From: G965197675 sp965197675
Lineage (GTDB): Bacteria; Chloroflexota; Dehalococcoidia; Plut-88900
NCBI GenBank assembly: GCA_965197675.1
Contig: OZ240221.1
Span: forward strand, 744,001-808,000
DNA length: 64,000 nucleotides
Direction of reading: 5' to 3'
Position numbers and translations under genes: made by a program. Within the stretch, counting starts at the first letter, position 1. Each line of letters opens with the position of its first letter. The notes beneath the pieces are model-generated. The model did not search any database. It was not told where the DNA came from and saw only the letters and a program-made list of their open reading frames with translations. Below, in pieces: positions 48,902 through 58,001 of this stretch.

Positions 48902-50095
48902 CTACTTTGGGACAACAGATTGAGTGATCTGTCCGTGGTATACCGTATAGAGCGTTGCGTTGGGAAGGAACTCGGGGTGTATCCTATCGAGATCTGTGGT
49001 GGTCAGGAAAGTCTGTTCATTTGCCCGTACGCTCTCCAGCACCTGATGGCGATGGGACGCATCCAGCTCTGACAATATGTCGTCCAGTAGCAGAACAGGA
49101 TCCTCTCCAGTGACGCCGACCAGAAAATTGGCCTCGGCCAGCTTGATAGACGCTGCTATCGTCCTCTGCTGTCCGCGGGAGCCGTACAGACCCATGTCCT
49201 TCCCATTCACCAAAAACTGGAGGTCGTCCCTGTGAGGACCGGTCACCGTCACCCCCTGGGCTACTTCCCGGACTATGTTCTCTTCAAGTCGGGCTTGGAA
49301 GAGCTCCTTCACCCTTTCAGGTCCTGCGTCATTTTCCCCGTAAAGATTGGGGAGGTAGTTGAGTTGCATAGACCCTGAGCCCCCCGATACTTCTGAGTAA
49401 ATTACTTGAGACAGCCGGTCTAGCTCACATATTGTCTTTCGACGCTGGCAGTGGATGTATGAACCCTCCTCGATCAACTGCTCGTTCCAGACGGTTAGCT
49501 CTTCCCTGTTGGAGCTTCCTTCACGAATGAGCCTTAGCAGATGATTGCGCTGGGTCAGGATGCGGGTGTACTTTTGGAGGGAGCGGAAGTAGGCCCGATC
49601 CACCTGCGAATTAGTGATGTCCATGTAGCGTCTTCGCCAGGTGGGTGGACCGCTGATCATTTCCACATCCTGGGAGCTGAAGATAACCACGTTCAACTGA
49701 CCTACCGCTTCAGCCGTGCGACGAAGCACCCCATTGATCTTTATTTGCTTTCGCAGTGGAGAAGTGCTCGTGTATGAGAGTTGCTCAGATGTGGAGTTTG
49801 ATTCCTTGCTCTCCCATCCCAGTGCCATCTCCAGCTTTATCTTCTCAGGTTGTCTGCGCACCTCCCCCACGAGGCGCGTTACAGCTAAAGGGCCGTCTAG
49901 GGCTTCCCAACGAACCAGCTCTCTATCAGATCCCGCCCGAAGCGGTTTGGTGGTGGCCAGCAGGTGGATAGCCTCCAGGAGATTGGACTTTCCGTGGGCG
50001 TTGTCTCCGTGAAGCACAAGGAGGCCAGGTGTCATATTCATGTCCAGGGAGGAATAGTTCCTGAAGTTGGCTAGAGTTAGATGTTCCAGATACAA
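48902..50095 (-). CDS. recF: DNA replication/repair protein RecF
   Basis: 397 residues of an SMC-like ATPase. Walker A is Gly30-D-N-A-H-G-K-S37 in VLHGDNAHGKSNLLEAI. RecF-specific segments IFSSQDVEMISGPPTWRRRY and GVTVTGPHRDDLQFLVNG are present, as is the Walker B/D-loop region LLLDDILSELDASHRHQVLE. It helps load RecA at gaps with RecO and RecR. Found here away from dnaA/dnaN, which is its usual place. Confidence 0.95.
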   Translation of the reverse strand: MYLEHLTLANFRNYSSLDMNMTPGLLVLHGDNAHGKSNLLEAIHLLATTKPLRAGSDRELVRWEALDGPLAVTRLVGEVRRQPEKIKLEMALGWESKESNSTSEQLSYTSTSPLRKQIKINGVLRRTAEAVGQLNVVIFSSQDVEMISGPPTWRRRYMDITNSQVDRAYFRSLQKYTRILTQRNHLLRLIREGSSNREELTVWNEQLIEEGSYIHCQRRKTICELDRLSQVIYSEVSGGSGSMQLNYLPNLYGENDAGPERVKELFQARLEENIVREVAQGVTVTGPHRDDLQFLVNGKDMGLYGSRGQQRTIAASIKLAEANFLVGVTGEDPVLLLDDILSELDASHRHQVLESVRANEQTFLTTTDLDRIHPEFLPNATLYTVYHGQITQSVVPK

Positions 50096-50241
50096 TGCCG
50101 GCCCTCGTCGTCCGTAACTTCCTACACTCTATGCGAGTTGCCAAGTGCCTGCAAGGGATTGAACAGCCTTGATGAGCGTTGTAAGATACACCCGCCGCTG
50201 GAGCACACTAGCTCTGATCTTCTTACTCAGGAGAGTAAACT

Positions 50242-50997
50242 TTGAAAATAGCGAGATTTGAAGCAGCTGGTCGTATAGCATCCGGGCTTTTGGAGAACGG
50301 CTCGGTTCGAGAGATAGAGGGGGATATTTTCGGCGATTTCACCGAGACGGGTGTGGTACATTCCCTGAACCACGTTAGGCTGCTGATTCCCTGCGTTCCA
50401 TCCAAGGTGCTGGCCGTAGGCCTGAACTACGCCAGCCATCTGTCTGGCCGGGAGGCGCCCAAGGAGCCTGGGATATTCATAAAGAGCCCGTCGGCCCTCC
50501 TGGATCCCGAGGGAACCATCATTCTTCCCAAAGAGGCCGAGCTTGTCGAGCACGAGGGGGAACTAGTTATCGTCATTGGAAAGCGTGCCAAGCGCGTAAA
50601 AAAGGGGGATGCCCTAAACTACGTCCTCGGTTACACCTGTGGCAATGACGTGAGCGGCCGACCCTGGCAGAGGAACGACCTCCAATGGTGGAGGGCCAAG
50701 GCTTCCGACACCTTTGCCCCTCTGGGCCCCTATATAGCTACCGACCTGGACCCCAGCAATCTCGACCTGGAGGTTCGCATAAACGACAAAGCGGTGCAAC
50801 AGGGCACCACCTCGGATCTCATGGCTGACGTTCCTACCATCGTCAGCTTCATCTCACAGACGATGACACTGGAGCCGGGCGACGTGATCTACACGGGCAC
50901 TCCGGGCGTGCCTGGCTCCACAAAAGACGGGGATGTAGTCGAGGTGGAGATATCCGGCATCGGAATCCTGCGGAACTACGTGGCTGACGAAAAGTAG
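50242..50997 (+). CDS. Fumarylacetoacetate hydrolase (FAH) family protein
   Basis: 251 residues: KVLAVGLNYASHL, then the metal-binding helix-strand LVEHEGELVIVIGKRAK (Glu ligands), GYTCGNDVSGRPWQR (Asp), and the C-terminal PGDVIYTGTPGVPGSTKDGD. FAH-family enzymes cleave or decarboxylate 2-oxo acids or hydrate 2-hydroxy-dienoates using Mg2+. The start is TTG at 50242, with GGAG 14 nt upstream. tatA follows 66 nt later. Likely aromatic or keto-acid catabolism. Confidence 0.93.
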   Translation: MKIARFEAAGRIASGLLENGSVREIEGDIFGDFTETGVVHSLNHVRLLIPCVPSKVLAVGLNYASHLSGREAPKEPGIFIKSPSALLDPEGTIILPKEAELVEHEGELVIVIGKRAKRVKKGDALNYVLGYTCGNDVSGRPWQRNDLQWWRAKASDTFAPLGPYIATDLDPSNLDLEVRINDKAVQQGTTSDLMADVPTIVSFISQTMTLEPGDVIYTGTPGVPGSTKDGDVVEVEISGIGILRNYVADEK

Positions 50998-51063
50998 GTA
51001 TTGACCCTAGTCAAAGCCCCCTGTATGATTCAAAAGAAGCGGTGACGTAGGAGGAGGAATAAT

Positions 51064-51279
51064 ATGCCGTTCGGAATAGGTCCGGCAGAGTTGATAATCG
51101 TCCTAGTTATCATCCTGATCATCTTTGGGGTAGGGCGCCTGCCCGAGATAGGCGGAGCCTTGGGCAAGGGAATAAGGGAGTTTCGCAAGACCTCCATCGA
51201 TGCCAAGGATACCATCAAAGATATCGAAAAGTCCCTGGAGGGCGAGTCCAAGACCAACAACGAGCACAATAAGACTTGA
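51064..51279 (+). CDS. tatA: Sec-independent protein translocase TatA
   Basis: 71 residues. The N-terminal hydrophobic helix GPAELIIVLVIILIIFGVGR is followed by the F-G-x-x-x-L-P-E motif (FGVGRLPEIGGALGKGIREF) and an amphipathic helix with a charged tail, the classic TatA/E layout. The membrane pore-forming subunit for export of folded proteins. AGGAGGAATA lies 5 nt upstream of the ATG. Convergent to the tatB-tatC pair across a strong terminator. Confidence 0.93.
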   Translation: MPFGIGPAELIIVLVIILIIFGVGRLPEIGGALGKGIREFRKTSIDAKDTIKDIEKSLEGESKTNNEHNKT

Positions 51280-51304
51280 GATAAATACCGTCGATTATTC
51301 AGAC

Positions 51305-51337
51305 AAAAAGCCCTTTCCGTACGGAAAGGGCTTTTTT
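51305..51337. terminator. Strong bidirectional terminator between tatA and tatC
   Basis: Perfect palindrome: AAAAAGCCCTTTCC / GGAAAGGGCTTTTT joined by GTAC (51305-51336), with a T run on each side. It ends tatA and, on the other strand, tatC. Confidence 0.9.
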
Positions 51338-52083
51338 CATCTGCTGGTTTCTATTGCTTCTGAGGCTGCCTTGCGTCTCTGTCTGCTGGCCAGCCTGGAC
51401 AGCCATATCCCAAATTCGTAGAGTACGATGATAGGACTGGCCAGCAGGGTCTGGTTGACGGGATCAAAGGTGGGGGTGAATATGGCCCCTGCCACGAAGG
51501 CGCCCAGGACGGCAAACTTCCTCCTCCTAGCAAAGCCCTTGGGAGTCACTATGCCCACTCGCGCCAGCACCAGCATGACAAAGGGGGTCTGAAAGGATAC
51601 ACCCATCCAGACCGATAGCATGAGAATAAGGTTGATATACCTGCTTATCCTTATCTGGGGTTCGGCTACGTCACTGCCGAAGTTCAGAAGGAAATGGAGG
51701 GCTGGCGGCAGAAGGATGAACCAGGTGAATATCACTCCGGCGCCGAAGGCTACTAGTATAGCCGGCAGCGATGCCATGACGTATCTCTTCTCCTTGGAGG
51801 ACAGGCCCGGTGACACGAACATGGCTATCTGATAGAGGATGATGGGCATAGCCAGGATCAGTCCTCCTACGACGGCTACCTTGAAGTAGGTGCTAATGAG
51901 CTCGGTGGGGTCTATGTAGACCAGAGCTACGTCTCCAGCGGGTCTCTTCAGAAACGTCAAAATGGGAAAGGTAAAAACGACGGCTACGGCGGTCCCCGCG
52001 ATCAAAGCCAGGACGCACTTGATCACCCTGCTTCGCAGCTCGGAGAGGTGTTCAATCAAGGTGAACTGATTCGGACCTCTCAT
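51337..52083 (-). CDS. tatC: Sec-independent protein translocase TatC
   Basis: 248 residues and about six membrane helices. Family marks: FTLIEHLSELRSRVIKCVLA at the N-terminus, a conserved FSP-type FVSPGLSSKEKRYV loop, and FQTPFVMLVLARVGIV. TatC recognises the twin-arginine signal peptide and forms the receptor with TatB. Begins 17 nt after the upstream tatB-like gene. Its stop lies within the terminator shared with tatA. Confidence 0.95.
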   Translation of the reverse strand: MRGPNQFTLIEHLSELRSRVIKCVLALIAGTAVAVVFTFPILTFLKRPAGDVALVYIDPTELISTYFKVAVVGGLILAMPIILYQIAMFVSPGLSSKEKRYVMASLPAILVAFGAGVIFTWFILLPPALHFLLNFGSDVAEPQIRISRYINLILMLSVWMGVSFQTPFVMLVLARVGIVTPKGFARRRKFAVLGAFVAGAIFTPTFDPVNQTLLASPIIVLYEFGIWLSRLASRQRRKAASEAIETSR

Positions 52084-52100
52084 ACTAGCTCCTGGGGAAC

Positions 52101-52400
52101 TTACCTATTGCCACAGGTTCTGCCGCCATCGGTATCATCGTCGGACTCTGGGGGAGGGTCTGTGCCCGTCTCCTGAGCATCTTGTTCCAACACGAACTCG
52201 GCGCGCTCCTCCGTAGATGGCTCGGAGATATTAGATTTCTCCAGGGCGGCCGAAGCCATCTCTGAAGCATTCTTCTGGAACTCGGTGAAAGCCTTGCGTA
52301 GCGAGTGAGCCAGCCCTATGAGTCGTTGCGGCCCAAAGAGAATCAAGGCCAGAACTAGTATGATCAGTATCTCGAGAAAGCCCACATTGAAGAAGTTCAT
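52101..52400 (-). CDS. tatB: TatA/B family protein (probable TatB)
   Basis: 99 residues from ATG 52400, which has GGAGGAAGG at 14-22 nt upstream. MNFFNVGFLEILIILVLALI is the membrane helix, followed by LFGPQRLIGLAHSLRKAFTE. The F-G-P motif and position upstream of tatC suggest TatB (which has G-P) rather than TatA. An acidic tail (PPPESDDDTDGG) ends the protein. An in-frame upstream start at 52595 was rejected because it lies in the mnmG region on the other strand and adds no conserved residues. Confidence 0.85.
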   Translation of the reverse strand: MNFFNVGFLEILIILVLALILFGPQRLIGLAHSLRKAFTEFQKNASEMASAALEKSNISEPSTEERAEFVLEQDAQETGTDPPPESDDDTDGGRTCGNR

Positions 52401-52503
52401 TCTCGTTCCCCTTCCTCCCCGAGGCGTCGACCCTAGTATAGCACGTGAGTTGTAATCGACAGAGGTGATTGGAGACGCTAATATATCTTGTGGAGAGAGT
52501 TGA

Positions 52504-54459
52504 ATGTACGACGTGATAGTGATAGGGGCAGGACACGCAGGATGCGAAGCTGCACTGGCCGCAGCTCGCATGGGGTGTAAGACCCTCGTGGTCACTATGA
52601 AGTTGGATCACGTGGCCCTGATGCCCTGTAATCCATCTGTTGGAGGGCCGGCCAAGGGGCACGTAGTAAGAGAGCTAGATGCCTTGGGCGGCGAGATGGG
52701 TCGCAACACCGACAAGACCTTCATTCAAATCCGAATGCTGAACACAGGTAAAGGCCCAGCCGTTCAGGCCATGAGGGCCCAGTCCGATAAGCGGCTATAC
52801 GGCCAGTCCATGAGAGATACGCTGGAGAGGCAAGAGAACCTCGCCATCGCTCAGGCCATGGTGGAGGACCTGGGCATCGTAGATAGCCCCAGAAGCGGTC
52901 ACCAGGGGGCTCGTATCTATGTCAAGACTCAGGAAGGCTCCACCCTCTACGGCAAAGCCGTGGTGCTGACTACCGGTACCTCCCTGGCAGGTCGTATCAT
53001 CATTGGGGACGTAGCTTACACAGGGGGACGAGCAGGTGAGCCGGCTGCAATGGGGGTATCCAAAAGCCTGCGCAGGTTGGGTTTCAAGCTTGGTCGCCAT
53101 AAGACCGGCACACCGCCGCGCATCGAGGCCAGCTCCATAGATTACAGCAATACCAGTCTACAACCGGGAAGCAATACGCCTTTACACTTCAGCTTCTGGG
53201 GAATGGATGATCCATCCGTCCAGATTCCCCCTCCCAACCCAGCCTATCCTCCAGGTCCGAAAACCTTGTGGAGGTCTCAACTACCTTGCTACCTGATACA
53301 CACTAATCCAAAGACTCACCAGATCATTCGAGACAATCTTCACCGGGCCCCTATGTTCAACGGTCTGATCGAGGGGCAGGGTCCCAGATACTGCCCCTCG
53401 ATCGAGGACAAGATAGTTCGGTTTGCCCACAAGGACTCCCACGGCCTGTTCCTGGAGCCTGAGGGCTGGCAGACCAACGAGGTCTATTTGCAAGGGGCCA
53501 ACACCAGCCTTCCCGAGGACGTCCAACATGCCATGGTCCACTCCATTCCAGCTCTGGAGCATGCGGAGATATTGCGAGTGGGCTACGCCATCGAATACGA
53601 CTACGTGGTTACCAACCAGATCCTGGCCAGCCTGGAATCCAAGCTGGTATCGGGGCTATTTCTCGCAGGCCAGATTTGCGGCACCTCCGGCTATGAGGAG
53701 GCGGCAGGGCAGGGCCTCATGGCCGGCATCAATGCGGCCCTGAAGGCAAAGGGAGGACCACCTCTCGTTCTACGTCGAGACCAAGCCTACATTGGCGTGA
53801 TGATCGACGACCTAGTGACCAGGGACCACTCGGAGCCTTACCGGCTCTTCACCTCCAGGGCAGAGTATCGGCTGCTTCTGCGCCAGGACAACGCCGATCT
53901 TCGCCTCAGCCCCTTGGGGTATGAGCTTGGGCTTCTAAGCCGGGACCAATACGAAGCAGTAGAGGCGAAGCGGGAAAAGACGTGCAGCGAGTTGAAGCGA
54001 TTGTCTTCACGATACCTGCCTCTGAACGGCCGACTCAAAGAGGGGTTGGAGAGCTATGGAATACCACCCCTTTCCCGTAACGTAACGGCTCTCGAGTTTC
54101 TACGTCGACCCCAGGTGGACTACTCGACCATGGTAAAGCTGGGCCTGGGAGATGAGAAGCTGGACGACAGAAGCGCAGAGCAGGTAGAGATCGAGGCCAA
54201 ATACGAAAGCTATATTCGGCACCAGCTGCGAGAGGTGGAGAGAATCGCCAAGCTGGAGGAGAAGGCCATTCCGGACAACATCGATTACGGAGAAGTTACA
54301 GGGCTGTCCAACGAGGCCCTGGAAAAGCTCAAACGATTTCGCCCGCTAACCGTGGGGCAGGCCTCTCGCATCAGCGGTGTGAACCCGTCAGACATGGGCG
54401 TGTTGATGATTCATCTGGAGCGCAGAGCAAACGGACGAGCCGGGGTTACTGCCAGGTAA
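52504..54459 (+). CDS. mnmG: tRNA uridine 5-carboxymethylaminomethyl modification enzyme
   Basis: 651 residues. FAD-binding GAGHAGCEAALAAARMG (8-24), the family segment MPCNPSVGGPAKGHVVRELDALGG, IKTGTPPRI-like KTGTPPRIEA, and the C-terminal helical domain with GLSNEALEKLKRFRPLTVGQ ASRISGVNPS. With MnmE it modifies U34 of tRNAs reading NNA/NNG codons. ATG 52504; no frameshift. mnmE is not in the window. Divergent from the tatB-tatC genes. Confidence 0.97.
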   Translation: MYDVIVIGAGHAGCEAALAAARMGCKTLVVTMKLDHVALMPCNPSVGGPAKGHVVRELDALGGEMGRNTDKTFIQIRMLNTGKGPAVQAMRAQSDKRLYGQSMRDTLERQENLAIAQAMVEDLGIVDSPRSGHQGARIYVKTQEGSTLYGKAVVLTTGTSLAGRIIIGDVAYTGGRAGEPAAMGVSKSLRRLGFKLGRHKTGTPPRIEASSIDYSNTSLQPGSNTPLHFSFWGMDDPSVQIPPPNPAYPPGPKTLWRSQLPCYLIHTNPKTHQIIRDNLHRAPMFNGLIEGQGPRYCPSIEDKIVRFAHKDSHGLFLEPEGWQTNEVYLQGANTSLPEDVQHAMVHSIPALEHAEILRVGYAIEYDYVVTNQILASLESKLVSGLFLAGQICGTSGYEEAAGQGLMAGINAALKAKGGPPLVLRRDQAYIGVMIDDLVTRDHSEPYRLFTSRAEYRLLLRQDNADLRLSPLGYELGLLSRDQYEAVEAKREKTCSELKRLSSRYLPLNGRLKEGLESYGIPPLSRNVTALEFLRRPQVDYSTMVKLGLGDEKLDDRSAEQVEIEAKYESYIRHQLREVERIAKLEEKAIPDNIDYGEVTGLSNEALEKLKRFRPLTVGQASRISGVNPSDMGVLMIHLERRANGRAGVTAR

Positions 54460-54497
54460 CGTCAACCCTTTTGCTCTACAGATCGGAACCCTTTGAC

Positions 54498-55163
54498 TTA
54501 TTCGATTTCCCTCTCTCGGGCCGCTTTCATCCTGTCGGCTACGTGCCAGCCGCAGCCGACAGCCAAGGCCGCCATCATCAGCTTAACCAGGTCTCCGGGA
54601 ATGAAGGGATACATCCCCTTGGAGAACAGCTCGCCCTCGGACGGCCAACCGAGGTCTTTGTAGTGCAGCCATAGCAGCCCGGGCACGTAGATGAAGAGGC
54701 TCCCAAGTAGCATGGGCCAGAGCGCCCTGCCCCTATTCCAGCCATGCTGGGATAAATAGCCTACCACCCACGTCGCGGCTATGAAGCCTATCAGGTAGCC
54801 TGCCGTAGGACTTGTAGAAATGTAGTCCCATCCGCTGTTTCCTCCCTGAAATACCCCTACGTGCGCCATGCCCAGGAAATAGTAGGTCAGGATGGACAAC
54901 AAGCCCCATCTCCAGCCCAGCACTCCCCCAATGGCTAATACTCCGAAGGTCTGGAAGGTGATGGGGACCGGATTATCCGGGAGGTAGAATCTGGCCCTGG
55001 CGAGACCAACCAGTATCCCCATGAAGACCAAGGCCACTATGAGTTTCTGAAGGAACCTCATGGATGGGAAGAGAGCCTCCAGAAGCGACTCGTTATATGG
55101 CCCTATGAGTGTCCACGGTTTGGCTAGTATCAGGGCTCCTTCGTATGCTGCGGCGCGCTGCAT
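54498..55163 (-). CDS. bioY: Biotin transporter BioY (ECF S component)
   Basis: 221 residues with about six membrane helices. NPVPITFQTFGVLAIGGVLG and the later LGMAHVGVFQGGNSGWDYI, SPTAGYLIGFIAATWVVGYL match BioY, the biotin-binding subunit of ECF transporters. No EcfA/T genes lie nearby; BioY can use shared ECF modules or act alone. Long N-terminal extension (MQRAAAYEGALILAKPWTLI) before the family start may mean a later start, e.g. the Met at about residue 36. Confidence 0.9.
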   Translation of the reverse strand: MQRAAAYEGALILAKPWTLIGPYNESLLEALFPSMRFLQKLIVALVFMGILVGLARARFYLPDNPVPITFQTFGVLAIGGVLGWRWGLLSILTYYFLGMAHVGVFQGGNSGWDYISTSPTAGYLIGFIAATWVVGYLSQHGWNRGRALWPMLLGSLFIYVPGLLWLHYKDLGWPSEGELFSKGMYPFIPGDLVKLMMAALAVGCGWHVADRMKAAREREIE

Positions 55164-55274
55164 CTTATACCTCGTGCAATAAATGTGGCAATACTATGTG
55201 TGAGATGACATATTAACGGTTTCAGCCAGCTTGTCAACTGCGTTCGAGGCCCTAAATCCCCCTCCCATTGCTGC

Positions 55275-55590
55275 CAATGGGGGACTGCAAAGGGGCGATG
55301 TCCCTTTGCCTGGGATTTGGAAGCAGTGCCCCCAAGAGCTACATAAGAGGGCGGGCGGGAAAGGCCACGCGCGCCGTTCCTCGAACGGCGCAAGTCCTGC
55401 TTCAATAGTCACAACCCCCTGGCGGCGGCCGACAAACCCCTCCAATAAACACGCCCCCACTGATGAGCCTGTCTCAGAAAAGCATACGCCTTGGGGCCAA
55501 TGGGGATTGCAAAGGGGCGATGTCCCTTTGCCTGGGGTTTGGGGTCTGTCTACCGCCAGGTAGAGGCTGTGCCCCCAAGAACTACATATG
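55275..55590. repeat. Dispersed repeat, second type (copies 3 and 4)
   Basis: Two tandem partial copies: 55275-55450 (GACTGCAAAGGGGCGATGTC ... GCCCCCAAGAGCTACATAAG ... CCTGCTTCAATAGTCACAAC) and 55497-55590 (GATTGCAAAGGGGCGATGTC ... TGCCCCCAAGAACTACATAT). They match 5298-5440 and 24095-24190. The second copy has an inserted 27-nt piece CTGTCTACCGCCAGGTAGAG. No gene is seen from 55164 to 55599. Confidence 0.65.
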
Positions 55591-55599
55591 AGGAACGCC

Positions 55600-55917
55600 T
55601 CAGTCGCCGGAGCGGCTCTCCTCCTCTTCCCCCTCCAGATCCTCGTCACTGAAGACGCCCGCCTCTCGTCCCTGATATACCGTGACGATGAAATCACCTC
55701 GGGCGGTGTCTGCAGTCATCACCAGATCTTCGTCTATAGTATCAATCAGCTCCTGGATACCATCCTGAGTCACGCTTTCAAGGACACAAAGGGTTCCATG
55801 AACTACGTTGGGTGTGAAGTGAAGGTCTACACGGCCCGCTGACGTCTCATCATCAATAATTGTATACGACTCCGAATGGGGAGTTCGGCACTCCCTCTCG
55901 AAGCGATAATCAGCCAT
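55600..55917 (-). CDS. Small acidic hypothetical protein
   Basis: 105 residues from ATG 55917, not recognised. Probably all-beta: ADYRFERECRTPHSESYTII, GRVDLHFTPNVVHGTLCVLE, ARGDFIVTVYQGREAGVFSD, ending in an acidic tail (DEDLEGEEEESRSGD). A start further upstream (55968) is inside the proA coding sequence. It lies 14 nt after proA on the same strand, so it is probably co-transcribed. Confidence 0.6.
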   Translation of the reverse strand: MADYRFERECRTPHSESYTIIDDETSAGRVDLHFTPNVVHGTLCVLESVTQDGIQELIDTIDEDLVMTADTARGDFIVTVYQGREAGVFSDEDLEGEEEESRSGD

Positions 55918-55931
55918 ATCTAGTCTCCTCT

Positions 55932-57209
55932 CTAAGGGCGGGTGTGACCCCCGCCCAAGACTATCCACTTGTAGGAAGTCAGCTCCTTGAGTCCCATAGG
56001 CCCTCGTGCGTGTATCTTTTGAGTGCTTATTCCCACTTCCGCGCCAAGGCCGAACTGACCCCCGTCTGTGAATCGGGTGCTGGCATTAACAAATACAGCC
56101 GCGGCATCAATCTCGTTTAGAAATCGGTTAGCCGCGGAGTAGTTTTCGGTGATTATAGCCTCTGAATGGCCCGACCCGTATAGCTGAACGTGCTCTATTG
56201 CCTCATCCAGGTCGTCTACTACTCGGATCGCTGCTACCAGAGATAGGTACTCCTTTCCCCAATCACTCTCTTGACTGGGAACCACCTCTGCTCCCGATGT
56301 TTGTTCCACAAGAGCGAGAGCCCTGTCATCGCAGCGCATCTCCACTCCGGCCTCGGTCCACTCTAGAGCGATCCTCGGCAGATAACTCGGAGCGATATCT
56401 CTGTGAACCAGCAGGGTATCCAAGGCGTTACAAGTGGAAGGCCGCTGCACTTTGGCATTGTAGGCTATGGCTACTGCCCTGTCCAGGTCGGCAGTCTGGT
56501 CTACGTACGTGTGGCATACCCCTACTCCGCCCGTTATGACCGGCATGGTGGCTTTCTCGGCGACGTAGCGGATGAGCTCAGCGCCACCGCGAGGCACTAG
56601 CAAGTCTATGTACTCCCTCATGCCCAATATGTGTTCCACTAATGCTCTGTCGGTAGACTCTACGAACCGGACTGCGTCTTCCGGTATTCCTGCCCCAGCC
56701 AGCGATTCCCTTATGAGTTTGGCCAGAGCTAGGTTGGAGTGAAACGCCTCCTTGCCCCCCCTGAGCAAGGCTCCGTTACCCGACTTTATACAGAGGGTGG
56801 ATATGTCCACCGTAACGTTGGGGCGGCTCTCGTAGATGGCCCCGATGACCCCTAGTGGCACCCTGCGCTTCCCTATCTGCAGGCCGTTAGGCGAGGTGTG
56901 CATGTCGAAGGTCTCTCCTACAGGGTCTGGTAGGTCCATCACTCTCCTCACGTCTTCAGCGAGGGCCTTCAGACGTTCCGGTGTGATGAGGAGACGGTCC
57001 AGCATGGACTCCGATAGGCCGTTCTTCTTGCTGTCCTGGTAGTCGGCCTCGTTGGCCGACAAGATGTCTTCCTCTCTGGAGATCAGGGCCTCAGCGATGT
57101 TGCTGAGGGCCTGATTCTTCACCGAGGTAGAGGAGCGTGCCAATACTTTCGAGGCGGCGCGGACCGCCTTGGCCTTCTCCTCCAGATCTTTTATCGCCGA
57201 GGTTGTCAT
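55932..57209 (-). CDS. proA: Gamma-glutamyl phosphate reductase
   Basis: 425 residues of the aldehyde-dehydrogenase-fold ProA. The catalytic Cys260 lies in VQRPSTCNALDTLLVH, with PLGVIGAIYESRPNVT and GSGHSEAIIT typical of the family. It reduces gamma-glutamyl phosphate to glutamate semialdehyde (NADPH) in proline synthesis. The ATG at 57209 gives the usual length; a more upstream frame opening overlaps a methyltransferase fragment. Separated from proB by that fragment and a nuclease fragment. Confidence 0.96.
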   Translation of the reverse strand: MTTSAIKDLEEKAKAVRAASKVLARSSTSVKNQALSNIAEALISREEDILSANEADYQDSKKNGLSESMLDRLLITPERLKALAEDVRRVMDLPDPVGETFDMHTSPNGLQIGKRRVPLGVIGAIYESRPNVTVDISTLCIKSGNGALLRGGKEAFHSNLALAKLIRESLAGAGIPEDAVRFVESTDRALVEHILGMREYIDLLVPRGGAELIRYVAEKATMPVITGGVGVCHTYVDQTADLDRAVAIAYNAKVQRPSTCNALDTLLVHRDIAPSYLPRIALEWTEAGVEMRCDDRALALVEQTSGAEVVPSQESDWGKEYLSLVAAIRVVDDLDEAIEHVQLYGSGHSEAIITENYSAANRFLNEIDAAAVFVNASTRFTDGGQFGLGAEVGISTQKIHARGPMGLKELTSYKWIVLGGGHTRP

Positions 57210-57225
57210 CTTGTGTCTCTCAGTC

Positions 57226-57777
57226 TTATTTGGAGTAGAACAGGATTCTATTCGAGATACGCCTAAATCGTTTCGGACCATTATGCGCTGTTGTACGTTT
57301 CCAAACGACCTCATTGATAAAATTGTTGACTCCGAATATGGTATCCATTACTACTTTAAGGTAGTGGCTGGCAGTGGGGTCGCTGTGAAGGTAGATAGAG
57401 CCAGTGGGCTTCAGCGCTCGCCTGAGTTCTATAAGGCGAATAGTCATCATCACCAGGTAGGCCATCATGTCGTTGCTGCCTACGAATCCTCGCATTGCCT
57501 CCACCATCTTGCTGATTTGAAGCGGACTCCCGGTGATGATCTCCTGGTAGGTGCGCTCTGCTGTCGTATCCCAGTGCCAGGTATCGTCGAAGGCCTTTAT
57601 CTGTGCTGCGGACTGTGCCCCTGTAGGCTCTCTGAACAGCACGTTATAGGACGCTTGGCTGTTGAAGGGAGGGTCCAGGTAGATCAGGTCTACAGACTCG
57701 TCTGGGAAATGGTCCCGGTTACGCAGTATCTCCAGGTTGTCCCCGTAATAGAGGACGTTGGTCTTCAACTCAACCAT
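57226..57777 (-). pseudogene. Truncated DNA methyltransferase (N6-adenine/N4-cytosine, beta type)
   Basis: 183 residues ending abruptly RRISNRILFYSK then TAA. The N-terminus has NVLYYGDNLEILRNRDHFPD ... VDLIYLDPPFNSQ, where D-P-P-F is methyltransferase motif IV. In beta-type enzymes the AdoMet motif I comes near the C-terminus, and it is missing here; normal proteins have over 400 residues. So the gene is cut and probably inactive. It sits between proB and proA, with its start overlapping a nuclease fragment's stop (TAGATG). Confidence 0.75.
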
Positions 57778-57986
57778 CTATCCGCTTTCCGTCATTCTGA
57801 GTCCTTCTCCGGAGGACGAAGAATCTGGAGTAGTGGGACCGTCCTCATACCAATCTTCAGATAAGTCCACCCAATAAGGATTCGACGATTCAACAAGCGA
57901 CGCCTTCTTCCTGCGTACCCAGCCTTTTATTTGCTTCTCCCTGGTGATGACAGGCTTAACATCGCCTGTCGCCTCATAATATGCCA
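57778..57986 (-). pseudogene. GIY-YIG endonuclease fragment, C-terminal part
   Basis: Minus-strand reading gives KLAYYEATGDVKPVITREKQ, I-K-G-W-V-R-R-K-K, A-S-L-V-E-S-S-N-P-Y-W-V-D-L-S-E-D-W, which matches the C-terminal half of small GIY-YIG proteins (typically R-E-K-Q-I-K-x-W-x-R-x-K-K). The N-terminal GIY...YIG catalytic part is absent; the fragment abuts the proB stop. The C-terminal tail (TPDSSSSGEGLRMTESG) comes from a repeat-like sequence. Confidence 0.65.
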
Positions 57987-58001
57987 GCTTTGTTTGGAGC
58001 C

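Noticed and set aside
57169..57864. 231-codon plus-strand open frame over the methyltransferase fragment
   Set aside because: The minus strand has clear methyltransferase and GIY-YIG similarity; the plus frame has none.
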